61,522 bases of DNA from Bacteroidia bacterium. GTDB lineage: Bacteria > Bacteroidota > Bacteroidia > Bacteroidales > VadinHA17. Positions within the stretch are counted from its first letter, which is position 1, and every line of letters begins with the position of its first letter. The notes beneath the pieces are model-generated. The model saw only the letters and a program-made list of their open reading frames with translations. It was not told the origin of the DNA and did no database searches. Below are positions 16,978-25,152 of the stretch, piece after piece. A program made the position numbers and the translations under genes. The stretch lies in assembly GCA_026391215.1 (NCBI GenBank), contig JAPLDX010000081.1:1-61522 (forward strand), written 5' to 3'.

Positions 16978-17177
16978 GGGACTAAAGTCCTTGAAAAAGG
17001 AAAGAGGCCTTTTTACCGTCAGCTGAAGCTGACGGCAATTGAAAAATTCTTTTAATAGTTTGAATATTAATAAATTATACTTGACTGAGAACAGTTAGAA
17101 ATCAATAGCTTTCTTTTATCGTTGGCTTTAACCAACGGGTAAGAGTACCCCAAAAACAAGGGGCTTTAGCCCAATTG
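16978..17177 (+). repeat. Composite hairpin repeat, solo copy (REP-like)
   Basis: A transposase-free relative of the repeats at 10.3 and 11.1 kb, about 200 bp. It keeps GGGACTAAAGTCC (16978), CCGTCAGCTGAAGCTGACGG (17016), the shared spacer GAAAAATTCTTTTAATAGTTTG (shown in part), CGTTGGCTTTAACCAACG (17120) and GGGGCTTTAGCCCAATT (17160). The middle hairpin region is shorter by about 60 bp and more diverged. It lies between TIR paralogue 3 and the RyR-SpoIIE gene and may act as a bidirectional terminator between these convergent genes. Confidence 0.8.
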
Positions 17178-17190
17178 ATGAAGATTAAAA

Positions 17191-19182
17191 TTAGACCCTT
17201 ATCCCTATCACCAGTATATCATCCGTCTGATCCTCATTATTAGACTCCCGCCACTTTTCAATCTCTTCATATAACCTGTCACCCTGTTCGGGCATAGGAT
17301 TTTCCTGTATGCTTAATATGAAACTCTTTAACCTTGCGCTCTGATATTTCTTATGATCCCTGCCGCCGAACTGATCCGCATAACCATCTGAACATAAATA
17401 TATTGCATCTCCGTGTTGCAGATGGATCCTTTCGGAAACATACTTTTGTTCATCCCTTCCCTCATCCTTCTTCCTGAGATTTCCAGCCCTGTACTCATCA
17501 AGTTTGCCAGCGGTCACATGATATAATGGATTACCAATTCCGGAATAGATAAGGATATTATCTTGGGAATCAAGAGTACAAAGAGCGATATCCATATCAT
17601 CCGATATACTGGTTTCTTCAGTATCCATCTTCAGGAACTTATGCATCTTTGAATATAAATGCTTCAGGATCTCTGGCGGATCTTTCAGCTTCAGCTCGTT
17701 AACTGCCTCATCAAGAATACCGTAGCCGATTGTGCTCAACAGGGCACCGGGGATGCCATGTCCGGTACAGTCAGCAGCTGCAAATATCAGCCGATGATCC
17801 TGTTTGCTGAAGAAATAGAAATCGCCGCTGACGATATCTTTTGGCTTGAACAGAATGAAGCTTTCCGGGAAGCATTCCCTTACAAAAAGATTATCAGGCA
17901 GGAATGATTCCTGGATATGGAGAGCATAGTTATAGCTTGATTCAATCTCTTTAACGGCTTCTTCAATTTTTCTGTTCCTGACCTCCACCATATCTTCAAC
18001 ATCAGGAGAAAGTGAGACCAGCCTCCTTATGTGGGCATTCATCTTCCGGGTTTCATCCAGTATTCTGTGAATGCTGCTCTGCGGTTTTATTGCATAAGGA
18101 AGCTTGCTGATCCTTTCCGGATTGACATGAAATACATCATAATCAATATCCTGGAGAAGTGCCGGGATCAGCCTTACCAGCTCACGGTCTTTTTCCTTTT
18201 CGGATTCAGAAAGATCTTCATAGGGTATTATTGAAGGATGTGTTTTCTTACGGTCATCTTTAACTTTACCATATATCCATCCGTGCAATATCTTATCCCA
18301 GCACCAGCGGATATGCTCAACCCGTGCCATTGTTTCCACCTCATCTTCAGTGAGGTGGAGAGAAGCAGGCTTAAATCCTTTTCCTGTTTGACGAACCTTG
18401 TAACCTATAGACAGCAATTTAGCCGGGATATGATATGCATTATCAAGATTGGAATGTTTTATCTCTTCAGGCAGATCATCAAAATCTCCAAGATTCTTAT
18501 TTCTTGCATCTCCAGGACTATGGATCCATGACATATAAGAAATCTTCTTTGACCCGGGATCCCTTTTCCTTATTTCATGAAGGTATCTTGAATGAATTGC
18601 CCGTGCAAATCTCAGGACCATTTTTTCATTTATTTCAGTGATCTCTTCAATCCTGATTATCTCATATCCGATTTTTTTAAGTGCAACAGGAATTAAAAGA
18701 TTCAGTTCAATGTAAAAGCGTTTTCTCTCCTCAGGTAAATCCCCGAAAGCAATCTTAACCGGCTCATTTTTCCTTTTCAGATCGTCCGATGATATTTGTT
18801 TCTGGCAAAAACTATTATAATCTGTACGTGCCAGTATTTCAATTTCATTATAAGGTATCAGGCAGGTTATGCAAAAATCCTTGTACGGTCGGATATACAG
18901 ATTTAACGATCTGAGTTTTTTTGGTATATCGAATGCAAATTCATACCAGAATGTTTTTTCGTCTTCCCTGATCTTTATAAACTCTTTCCCGAAAGTATAT
19001 GGCGATGAAAACAGATGTTGAGTGCGCTGAATGTCTGTATACAGATTTTCAGCAACCTGGTCAATGAAGATTTTCTTGTACTCAGACCAGTTGGATGTAA
19101 TCTCCTGAATTACCTTATTGCCGGGTTTGTAAATTACCTCGATCCATTTAAGGATATCCCTTTTTGTAAAATCTTCGGACAT
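17191..19182 (-). CDS. RyR-repeat SpoIIE/PP2C phosphatase
   Basis: A 663-residue protein without membrane segments. The C-terminal part (about 425-663) is a SpoIIE-type PP2C Ser/Thr phosphatase: KDIVSGDFYFF, ADCTGHGIPGALLS, DDMDIAL, LCSDGYADQFGG and DDILVIGI hold the metal-binding aspartates. The N-terminal half contains three RyR-like units. The clearest is the third, at about 268-355 (VETMARVEHIRWCWDKILHGW, then KTHPSIIPYEDL). Two weaker ones precede it (ILARTDYNSFC with DLPEERKRF; RFARAIHSRYL with DLPEEIKHS), each ending in a P-x-x-L-x-x-I-(G/D)-Y motif. RyR domains probably bind ligands; the ligand is unknown. It lies 44 bp downstream of the SiaB-SiaC fusion on the same strand, so the SiaC-like domain is its likely substrate. 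Confidence 0.85.
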   Translation of the reverse strand: MSEDFTKRDILKWIEVIYKPGNKVIQEITSNWSEYKKIFIDQVAENLYTDIQRTQHLFSSPYTFGKEFIKIREDEKTFWYEFAFDIPKKLRSLNLYIRPYKDFCITCLIPYNEIEILARTDYNSFCQKQISSDDLKRKNEPVKIAFGDLPEERKRFYIELNLLIPVALKKIGYEIIRIEEITEINEKMVLRFARAIHSRYLHEIRKRDPGSKKISYMSWIHSPGDARNKNLGDFDDLPEEIKHSNLDNAYHIPAKLLSIGYKVRQTGKGFKPASLHLTEDEVETMARVEHIRWCWDKILHGWIYGKVKDDRKKTHPSIIPYEDLSESEKEKDRELVRLIPALLQDIDYDVFHVNPERISKLPYAIKPQSSIHRILDETRKMNAHIRRLVSLSPDVEDMVEVRNRKIEEAVKEIESSYNYALHIQESFLPDNLFVRECFPESFILFKPKDIVSGDFYFFSKQDHRLIFAAADCTGHGIPGALLSTIGYGILDEAVNELKLKDPPEILKHLYSKMHKFLKMDTEETSISDDMDIALCTLDSQDNILIYSGIGNPLYHVTAGKLDEYRAGNLRKKDEGRDEQKYVSERIHLQHGDAIYLCSDGYADQFGGRDHKKYQSARLKSFILSIQENPMPEQGDRLYEEIEKWRESNNEDQTDDILVIGIRV

Positions 19183-19226
19183 TAAATAAATAATTATTCC
19201 GACGTACTGATAATCCGGATAAAAGA

Positions 19227-20144
19227 TCAGTCTATATCCTTCTGAACATATTCAAAAGGGATTCTGGAGATTTTCGACATCTCATGCCCTACCTGCAGCA
19301 TGTCCTGGTCATCCTTTTCAAAATGCCATTTTATTTCAACATTCCTGCCCTTTGACTTCACATCGCCGATCTGTTTGCAAAAGTCAAGAATATATTTTGC
19401 CGATGACGAGTTGAAATATTCAAAATCGAAATCAAAAACAACAGGATCCTTACTCTCATGGATGCTGTTAAGAAATGAAGAATAATCGTCAAACCACTTC
19501 ATTATCTCAAGGTAAAAAGAGGCAACATCGGAGGGTCTTGATTCACCCGAAATCTCGAATTTGTTGATTTCCGGATCAAAGATCACCCTTGGAGAATTTG
19601 CTGTCGGATCAATAATTAACTTTCTCATTGTATATTTATTTACTGATACTTGTAACTCAAAAAATGAAAGATCGTTGTCAATTCTGGCAAAGCTGTAGTC
19701 AATTTTCTTTCCTGATTTTAGTTTCATCAGAATAAATCCCAGTCCGGCACCTGCACCGTTTTCAGTCAGCCTGGTCTCCCTGTTAAGGATCTTTTCATAA
19801 AGAATATTAAGATCCTCCCGGCTCATATTGTTAACTTTATCAAGCCTTTTGGCCAGAAGGTCCGTTTTTTCCTTCCGGACCGGATTCCCGGCATAAATGC
19901 TGATACTGTCATCCCATTCCCCGGCAGACACATATGGCTGCTTCCCATGATTGACAGCAATGTCTCCTGGTGTGTGTTTTGATATATTTTCAAGACATTC
20001 AACCAGAATCGAGTAAACCCTCTTGCCGGGAGTTTTATTTAAGCTGGTATATTCCTTAGTTTTTTTAAGGTTCTGCAGAAGTTGATCAATTATTTTTTGA
20101 TCGACCAGCCCCGTATAATCCAAAAAAATTTTCCTGTGTACCAA
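19227..20144 (-). CDS. SiaB-SiaC fusion: kinase plus phospho-acceptor
   Basis: A protein of 305 residues. Residues 1 to about 172 match the SiaB-type kinase family (DUF6272, GHKL-like): ILVECLENISKHTPGD, ISIYAGN, and NGAGAGLGFILMKLKSGKKI with an ending SFFELQVSVNK. Residues about 173-305 match SiaC (DUF1987): LIIDPTANSPRVIFDP, FEISGESRPSDVASFY, EYFNSSSAKYI, and VEIKWHFEKDDQDM. The NSSS segment is the position of the phosphorylated Thr/Ser of SiaC. In Pseudomonas these are separate proteins of the SiaABCD switch; here kinase and substrate are one chain. The start is TTG at 20144, since the nearby ATG at 20153 hits a stop after one codon; a -7 box 23 bp upstream fits this start. It is followed by its probable phosphatase. 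Confidence 0.85.
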   Translation of the reverse strand: MVHRKIFLDYTGLVDQKIIDQLLQNLKKTKEYTSLNKTPGKRVYSILVECLENISKHTPGDIAVNHGKQPYVSAGEWDDSISIYAGNPVRKEKTDLLAKRLDKVNNMSREDLNILYEKILNRETRLTENGAGAGLGFILMKLKSGKKIDYSFARIDNDLSFFELQVSVNKYTMRKLIIDPTANSPRVIFDPEINKFEISGESRPSDVASFYLEIMKWFDDYSSFLNSIHESKDPVVFDFDFEYFNSSSAKYILDFCKQIGDVKSKGRNVEIKWHFEKDDQDMLQVGHEMSKISRIPFEYVQKDID

Positions 20145-20166
20145 TTAATTCATAACTTGGTTTAAA

Positions 20167-20174
20167 CAAAGATA
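20167..20174 (-). promoter_or_regulatory. Putative -7 promoter box for the SiaB-SiaC fusion gene
   Basis: The minus strand reads TATCTTTG, an exact TAnnTTTG match, ending 22 bp before the TTG start at 20144. A start site a few bases downstream of the box would leave a very short leader, which supports the non-ATG start. The 99-bp divergent spacer also has to hold the promoter of the TerB-ABC gene, for which no good box was seen. Confidence 0.45.
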
Positions 20175-20243
20175 AACTTTAAAGCAAAATTTATAAAAAG
20201 TTGATAGCAAATATTTTATTTAAAACTACTAATTATTAACAAT

Positions 20244-23200
20244 ATGAGCGAAACCGTTCTGAATGCGCTGGTTCAGCTTTTTGCATTAATAAGCGATATC
20301 CATGAAGAGACAATCATCACCAGCAGAGAGAAAAATATCGTAAGAACCTTCCTTTCACGCCACCTGAATAATGATCTGGCAGAAAGGTACATGAAATTGT
20401 TTGAAGACTACCTTGGGATATATAATTCGGAAAGCATAACCAAAGACATTATAAAGGCCAGGAAGCATGTTTCACTCAACGCAATGAGGATCCTGGAAAT
20501 ATGTGAAAGGATAAATGAGGAGCTCCGGCAGAATCAGAAGATTTATGTGCTTATTCAGCTGCTGGATTTCATATCGCTTGGAGAGGAGATAACGGAGAAC
20601 GAGATTGATTTTCTCCAGACTGTTGCCGATGCCTTCAATATCCCGGCAGCGGAGTATCAGAATATCAAGTGCTTTATAATGAGCGATGTTCATGATGTAA
20701 AGGAGAAAAACAAGCTCCTTATCATGGATGGCACAAAACAATCAGAAAAAACGGAAATCAAACATATGCTGAATGAGAACCTCAAGGGGTCTGTTTCATT
20801 TCTGAATATTGCCAGTACAAATACGTACATCATGCGGTATGCAGGGGGTGAAGATCTCTACCTGAACGGACAGAACATTTCTCCGGGACAAACCTATATT
20901 TTTGACCGGGGTTCGTCAATAAGGGGTGCAGGTATAAGAACCGTCTATTATTCAGGAATCAGCAGCCGGATATCCGAAACCTCTTATAAGTGCAGGATCT
21001 CCCTTGATGCAAATGATGTCAGTTTCCGGTTCGGTAATAGCGATAATGGCATTCATGATCTTAATTTCCACGGTGAATGCGGAGAACTGATAGGCATTCT
21101 GGGCGGAAGCGGTGTTGGTAAATCCACCACATTGAGCATCCTCAATGGGACATTGAAGCCGCAGGATGGGAAAGTACTGATAAACGGGTATGATCTTTAT
21201 GATGAAAATGAGAAGGATAATCTTAAAGGGGTAATAGGATTTGTGCCCCAGGATGATCTGTTGATAGAAGAGCTTACTGTATACCAGAACATTTATTATA
21301 ATGCAAAAATGTGCCTCAATAATCTGGCAGAAAACAAACTGGTTGAGGCAGTAAATAAGATCCTGACAGATTTTGATCTTGAGGAGATCAAAGATCTGAA
21401 AGTGGGGAATCCTCTTAAGAAGATCATCAGCGGAGGCCAGAGAAAAAGAGTTAACATAGCGCTTGAACTCCTTCGTGAACCGACAATCCTTTTTGTCGAT
21501 GAACCTACTTCGGGACTCTCATCTGTGGATTCGGAAGCCGTTATGAATCTCCTTAAGGAACAAACTTATAAGGGAAAGCTGGTGATTATAAATATCCACC
21601 AGCCGGGTTCGGAGATATACAAGATGTTTGATAAGATAATGATAATTGATAAAGGCGGTTACCAGGATTATTTCGGAAATCCGACAGAAGCAATTGTCTA
21701 TTTTAAAACTGTGAGCAAACATGCAAATCCTGATGAGGATCAATGTGTCAAATGTGGGAATGTTGATACTGATCAGATACTTCAGATAGTCGAGGCAAAA
21801 GTGGTAAATGAACATGGGAAAGCTACCCGCATAAGAAAGGTGTCTCCCAAAGAATGGGCTGAGAAGTTCCGGGAAAAGTCTGACAATAAAGCGCAGGGGA
21901 AAGTCAATGAAAGACAAGCAATTCCTGAAAATAATTTCAGCATACCCGGCCTCTTTAAACAATCAGTAATATTTTTTACCAGGGATTTTCTATCTAAAGC
22001 AGCCGATAAACAGTATATTTTTATAAGCCTCCTGGGTCCCCCGCTGCTGGCATTCCTGCTTGCATTTTTTACCAGGTACGCCAATGAGACCTATAAGCTC
22101 AGCGAGAATGACAATGTGCCGGCTTACCTTTTCATGTGTGTTATTACTTCTCTCTTCTTTGGACTGATGATCAGCTCTGAAGAAATTGTAAAGGACCGCA
22201 AAATATTGAAAAGAGAATCATTCCTGCACCTGAGCTGGTTCAGCTATCTGAACTCCAAGGTGATGATATTATTCCTGGTATCCGCATTCCAGACCATATC
22301 ATTTGTCCTTATCGGCAATCTGATCCTGGGGATCAAAGGGATGACTCTCAGCTTCTGGCTCGTCCTCTTTACAACCTCATGTTCTGCAAACATTCTTGGA
22401 CTGAATATCTCTTCAGCATTTAATTCAGTGGTTACAATATATATCCTTATACCTTTTATTGTCATACCCCAGCTTTTATTCAGCGGAGTGCTTGTGAAAT
22501 TTGACCAGCTTCATCTAAGCAGCAGATCTTCAAAGGAATATGTACCGGTAATTGGAGATATGATGACAGCCCGCTGGTCGTTTGAAGCTCTTGCGGTTGA
22601 ACAATTCAGAAACAACAAATTTGAAAAACAAACCTTTAGATATAATATGGATGCGAGCCAGAATTATTATTACGGAGCATTCCTTATTAATGACAAGCTG
22701 AATAAAGATCTTTGGATCTGCAGGACCTACAGCGACAGTGCAGATTCTAAAGAGCTTGCAGGAGATAGTTTTACGAGATTAAACCACCATATTGATGAAC
22801 TGGCAAAACTGACCCGGACTGAACCCGGGTCCTGGAAAGACTCGCTGAATGCAGAAAAATTCAATCAGAATGTTAATAAAGAAGCAGCAGCATACCTCAA
22901 TTCCCTCAGGAAGTATTTTATGGATAGCTTCAAAAAGGCAAATTCAGTTAAGGACCATATAAATGATTCATTGAAAAAGGCTCTTGGTGAAGTTGGATTG
23001 ATAGCTTTCCGTGAAGAAAATGAAAACAAACGACTGAAACTTGTGGTGCTCGATATTGATAATCCTGAGAAAATAATCAGGACTCCCGAAAAATATATTC
23101 AGAAATATGAACCGGGGTATATGAAGGCAGCATCAAAGTACGGCCGCGCTCATTTTTATGCTCCAAATAAATTGATTGGTGAAACCAGGATCGATACTTA

Positions 23201-23324
23201 CTGGTTTAATATGCTGGTGATATGGCTGGTATCAGCACTTCTCTACCTGGCACTATATTTTAACCTCCTGAAGAAACTGATGACATGGTTCGGGAACCTC
23301 CGTCTCCCAAAATCAGAAACCTGA
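20244..23324 (+). CDS. TerB-like / ABCG-type ABC transporter fusion
   Basis: A protein of 1026 residues. Residues about 1-150 are all-helical and resemble TerB/tellurite-resistance-like domains. A beta-rich stretch follows at about 175-255. The ATPase domain (about 255-480) has Walker A GGSGVGKSTT (about 285-294), signature ISGGQRKRVN (about 394) and Walker B ILFVDEPTSGLS, in ABCG order (ATPase before membrane part). Membrane segments lie at about 590-770 (GPPLLAFLLAFFT; VPAYLFMCVITSLFFGLMIS; VMILFLVSAFQTISFVLIG), and a last one near 990 (LVIWLVSALLYLALYFNLL), after a soluble insertion of about 200 residues. The substrate and direction are unknown. It is divergent from the SiaB-SiaC gene, so shared regulation is possible but not shown. 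Confidence 0.85.
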   Translation: MSETVLNALVQLFALISDIHEETIITSREKNIVRTFLSRHLNNDLAERYMKLFEDYLGIYNSESITKDIIKARKHVSLNAMRILEICERINEELRQNQKIYVLIQLLDFISLGEEITENEIDFLQTVADAFNIPAAEYQNIKCFIMSDVHDVKEKNKLLIMDGTKQSEKTEIKHMLNENLKGSVSFLNIASTNTYIMRYAGGEDLYLNGQNISPGQTYIFDRGSSIRGAGIRTVYYSGISSRISETSYKCRISLDANDVSFRFGNSDNGIHDLNFHGECGELIGILGGSGVGKSTTLSILNGTLKPQDGKVLINGYDLYDENEKDNLKGVIGFVPQDDLLIEELTVYQNIYYNAKMCLNNLAENKLVEAVNKILTDFDLEEIKDLKVGNPLKKIISGGQRKRVNIALELLREPTILFVDEPTSGLSSVDSEAVMNLLKEQTYKGKLVIINIHQPGSEIYKMFDKIMIIDKGGYQDYFGNPTEAIVYFKTVSKHANPDEDQCVKCGNVDTDQILQIVEAKVVNEHGKATRIRKVSPKEWAEKFREKSDNKAQGKVNERQAIPENNFSIPGLFKQSVIFFTRDFLSKAADKQYIFISLLGPPLLAFLLAFFTRYANETYKLSENDNVPAYLFMCVITSLFFGLMISSEEIVKDRKILKRESFLHLSWFSYLNSKVMILFLVSAFQTISFVLIGNLILGIKGMTLSFWLVLFTTSCSANILGLNISSAFNSVVTIYILIPFIVIPQLLFSGVLVKFDQLHLSSRSSKEYVPVIGDMMTARWSFEALAVEQFRNNKFEKQTFRYNMDASQNYYYGAFLINDKLNKDLWICRTYSDSADSKELAGDSFTRLNHHIDELAKLTRTEPGSWKDSLNAEKFNQNVNKEAAAYLNSLRKYFMDSFKKANSVKDHINDSLKKALGEVGLIAFREENENKRLKLVVLDIDNPEKIIRTPEKYIQKYEPGYMKAASKYGRAHFYAPNKLIGETRIDTYWFNMLVIWLVSALLYLALYFNLLKKLMTWFGNLRLPKSET

Positions 23325-23374
23325 TATATTGCTTTATTTTCCTGGCACCATCGTATCGTCGTACCGTCGTACCT

Positions 23375-25105
23375 TTATTTCAACCATTTCCCAACCGCCT
23401 CAGGACTCAATCCGGTAAGCCCCAGCTTGTTTTTCTTGTTATAACCGTTGAGATCGTTTGCCAGTTTACCTGCTTTCTCAACCTCTTTAAGCTTTGAAAC
23501 AGTGGTGTAGCCAAGTTTTTTGAGCGGATCAATCCACTCTTCAGGTATCCCAAGACCAAGATATTCTTCCTTCTGACTTTCAAGAACCGCCTTCTGAATT
23601 ATTGACTTCATCTGCGGGAACAGGAGGACATCCTGTATTGAAGGCTGATCTGTCAAAAGCATAGTAAGACGGTCAATACCCATACCCATTCCTGATGTCG
23701 GCGGCATTCCAACTTCGAGCGCTTTTACAAAATCAAGATCAATGAACATTGCTTCATCATCACCTTTTTCAGAGAGCCTCAGCTGATCCTGGAAGCGTTC
23801 CATCTGATCTATGGGATCATTCAGCTCTGAATATGCATTTGCTATCTCCTTGCAGTTAATGAAAAGTTCGAACCTTTCAGTGAGACCTGGTTTGGTCCTG
23901 TGCATTTTGGTAAGAGGAGAGGTTTCGGCAGGGTAATCTATAATAAAGGTAGGCTGGACAAGAGTGAATTCACATTTCTCCTTGAATATTGAATCAATAA
24001 GCTTTCCTTTACCCATCGTCGGATCATGTTCAATCTCAAATCTTTCGCATACTTTTCTTAATCCTGCCTCATCCATGCCCATTATATCAACACCGGTATT
24101 CTCCCTTATAGAATCTAACATGCTTATCCGTTTATAGGGAGGATTGAGATTGATCACTTTCTCGCCGTAAGTAATTTCAGTTTTTCCGTGAAGATCAAGA
24201 ACAGCTTTTTTAATGATCTCTTCTGTAAAGGTCATCATCCAGTTATAATCCTTGTATGCTATATAGATCTCCATCACCGTGAACTCCGGATTATGCGTGC
24301 GGTCCATTCCTTCATTCCGGAAATCCTTTGAGAACTCATAGACACCTTCATATCCTCCGACAATCAGGCGTTTCAGATAAAGTTCATTGGCGATCCTCAG
24401 GTAAAGAGGTATATCCAGTGTATTATGATGAGTGATGAACGGCCTGGCCGTAGCTCCTCCCGGTATCGGCTGAAGAATAGGAGTTTCCACTTCAAGGTAG
24501 CCTCTTGAGTTGAAGAGCTCACGCATCGATTGAACGATTTGTGTCCTTTTACGGAAAACATCCCGTACCCGGGGATTAACTATAAGATCAATATAGCGCT
24601 GACGATAGCGCATCTCATGATCAGTGACCGCATCATACATTTTGCCGTCCTTTTCTTTCACTATAGGAAGTGGATGTATTGATTTACAGAGTATTGTGAA
24701 CTCCCTGACGTGTACGGTTGTTTCACCCATCTGTGTTTTGAAGACATGACCTTTGACGCCTATAATATCGCCAATATCGAGAAGATGCTTAAAAACTGTA
24801 TTGTACATTGTTTTATCTTCCCCGGGACAAATGTCATCTCGGCGGAGATAGATCTGCACCCTGCCCGAGGAATCCATCAGCTCAGCAAATGATGCGTTGC
24901 CCATGATCCTTCTGCTCATGATCCGTCCAGCAAGACAGACGTCCTGGAAATTATTTTTCTCCTGAGAGAAATTATCCAGTATATCCTGTGCAAAAACATT
25001 GGTTTTATACTCGGCAGCAGGATAGGGATTTATGCCCAGGTTCCTCAGATCCTCAAGGGATTTCCTTCGTATCTGTTCCTGTTCACTAAGTTCCTGAATA
25101 TTCAT
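23375..25105 (-). CDS. lysS: Lysyl-tRNA synthetase, class II
   Basis: A 576-residue LysRS that charges tRNA-Lys. The N-terminal OB-fold anticodon-binding domain has RIMSRRIMGNASFAEL and GRVQIYLRRDDI. The catalytic domain shows class II motif 2 (FRNEGMDRTHNPEFT) and motif 3 (GMGMGIDRLTMLLTD). A C-terminal addition of about 70 residues after LLFPQMK (EEWIDPLKKLGYTTVSKLKEVE, then GLTGLSPEAVGKWL) is typical of Bacteroidota enzymes and resembles a helix-hairpin-helix. The ATG at 25105 (MNIQELSEQ) is chosen over an upstream in-frame ATG at 25126, because a -7 box overlaps that position. It converges with the ABC gene across 50 bp. Confidence 0.97.
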   Translation of the reverse strand: MNIQELSEQEQIRRKSLEDLRNLGINPYPAAEYKTNVFAQDILDNFSQEKNNFQDVCLAGRIMSRRIMGNASFAELMDSSGRVQIYLRRDDICPGEDKTMYNTVFKHLLDIGDIIGVKGHVFKTQMGETTVHVREFTILCKSIHPLPIVKEKDGKMYDAVTDHEMRYRQRYIDLIVNPRVRDVFRKRTQIVQSMRELFNSRGYLEVETPILQPIPGGATARPFITHHNTLDIPLYLRIANELYLKRLIVGGYEGVYEFSKDFRNEGMDRTHNPEFTVMEIYIAYKDYNWMMTFTEEIIKKAVLDLHGKTEITYGEKVINLNPPYKRISMLDSIRENTGVDIMGMDEAGLRKVCERFEIEHDPTMGKGKLIDSIFKEKCEFTLVQPTFIIDYPAETSPLTKMHRTKPGLTERFELFINCKEIANAYSELNDPIDQMERFQDQLRLSEKGDDEAMFIDLDFVKALEVGMPPTSGMGMGIDRLTMLLTDQPSIQDVLLFPQMKSIIQKAVLESQKEEYLGLGIPEEWIDPLKKLGYTTVSKLKEVEKAGKLANDLNGYNKKNKLGLTGLSPEAVGKWLK

Positions 25106-25123
25106 ACAGATTAGAAATTTGTG

Positions 25124-25131
25124 CAAATATA
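25124..25131 (-). promoter_or_regulatory. Putative -7 promoter box for lysS
   Basis: The minus strand reads TATATTTG, an exact Bacteroidota -7 match, 18 bp before the chosen lysS ATG. It lies in the 47-bp gap after the transaminase stop. It would make the upstream ATG at 25126 untranslated. Confidence 0.45.
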
Positions 25132-25152
25132 GAAAAATTCATGCTTAAGGTA

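Noticed and set aside
10308..17177. The hairpin repeats as a CRISPR array
   Set aside because: The spacing is irregular, there are three dispersed blocks, the spacers themselves are conserved, and no cas gene is present.
17191..20144. A full SiaABCD operon including a diguanylate cyclase
   Set aside because: No GGDEF-type domain is present; the genes on both sides are a hairpin repeat and a divergent ABC gene.
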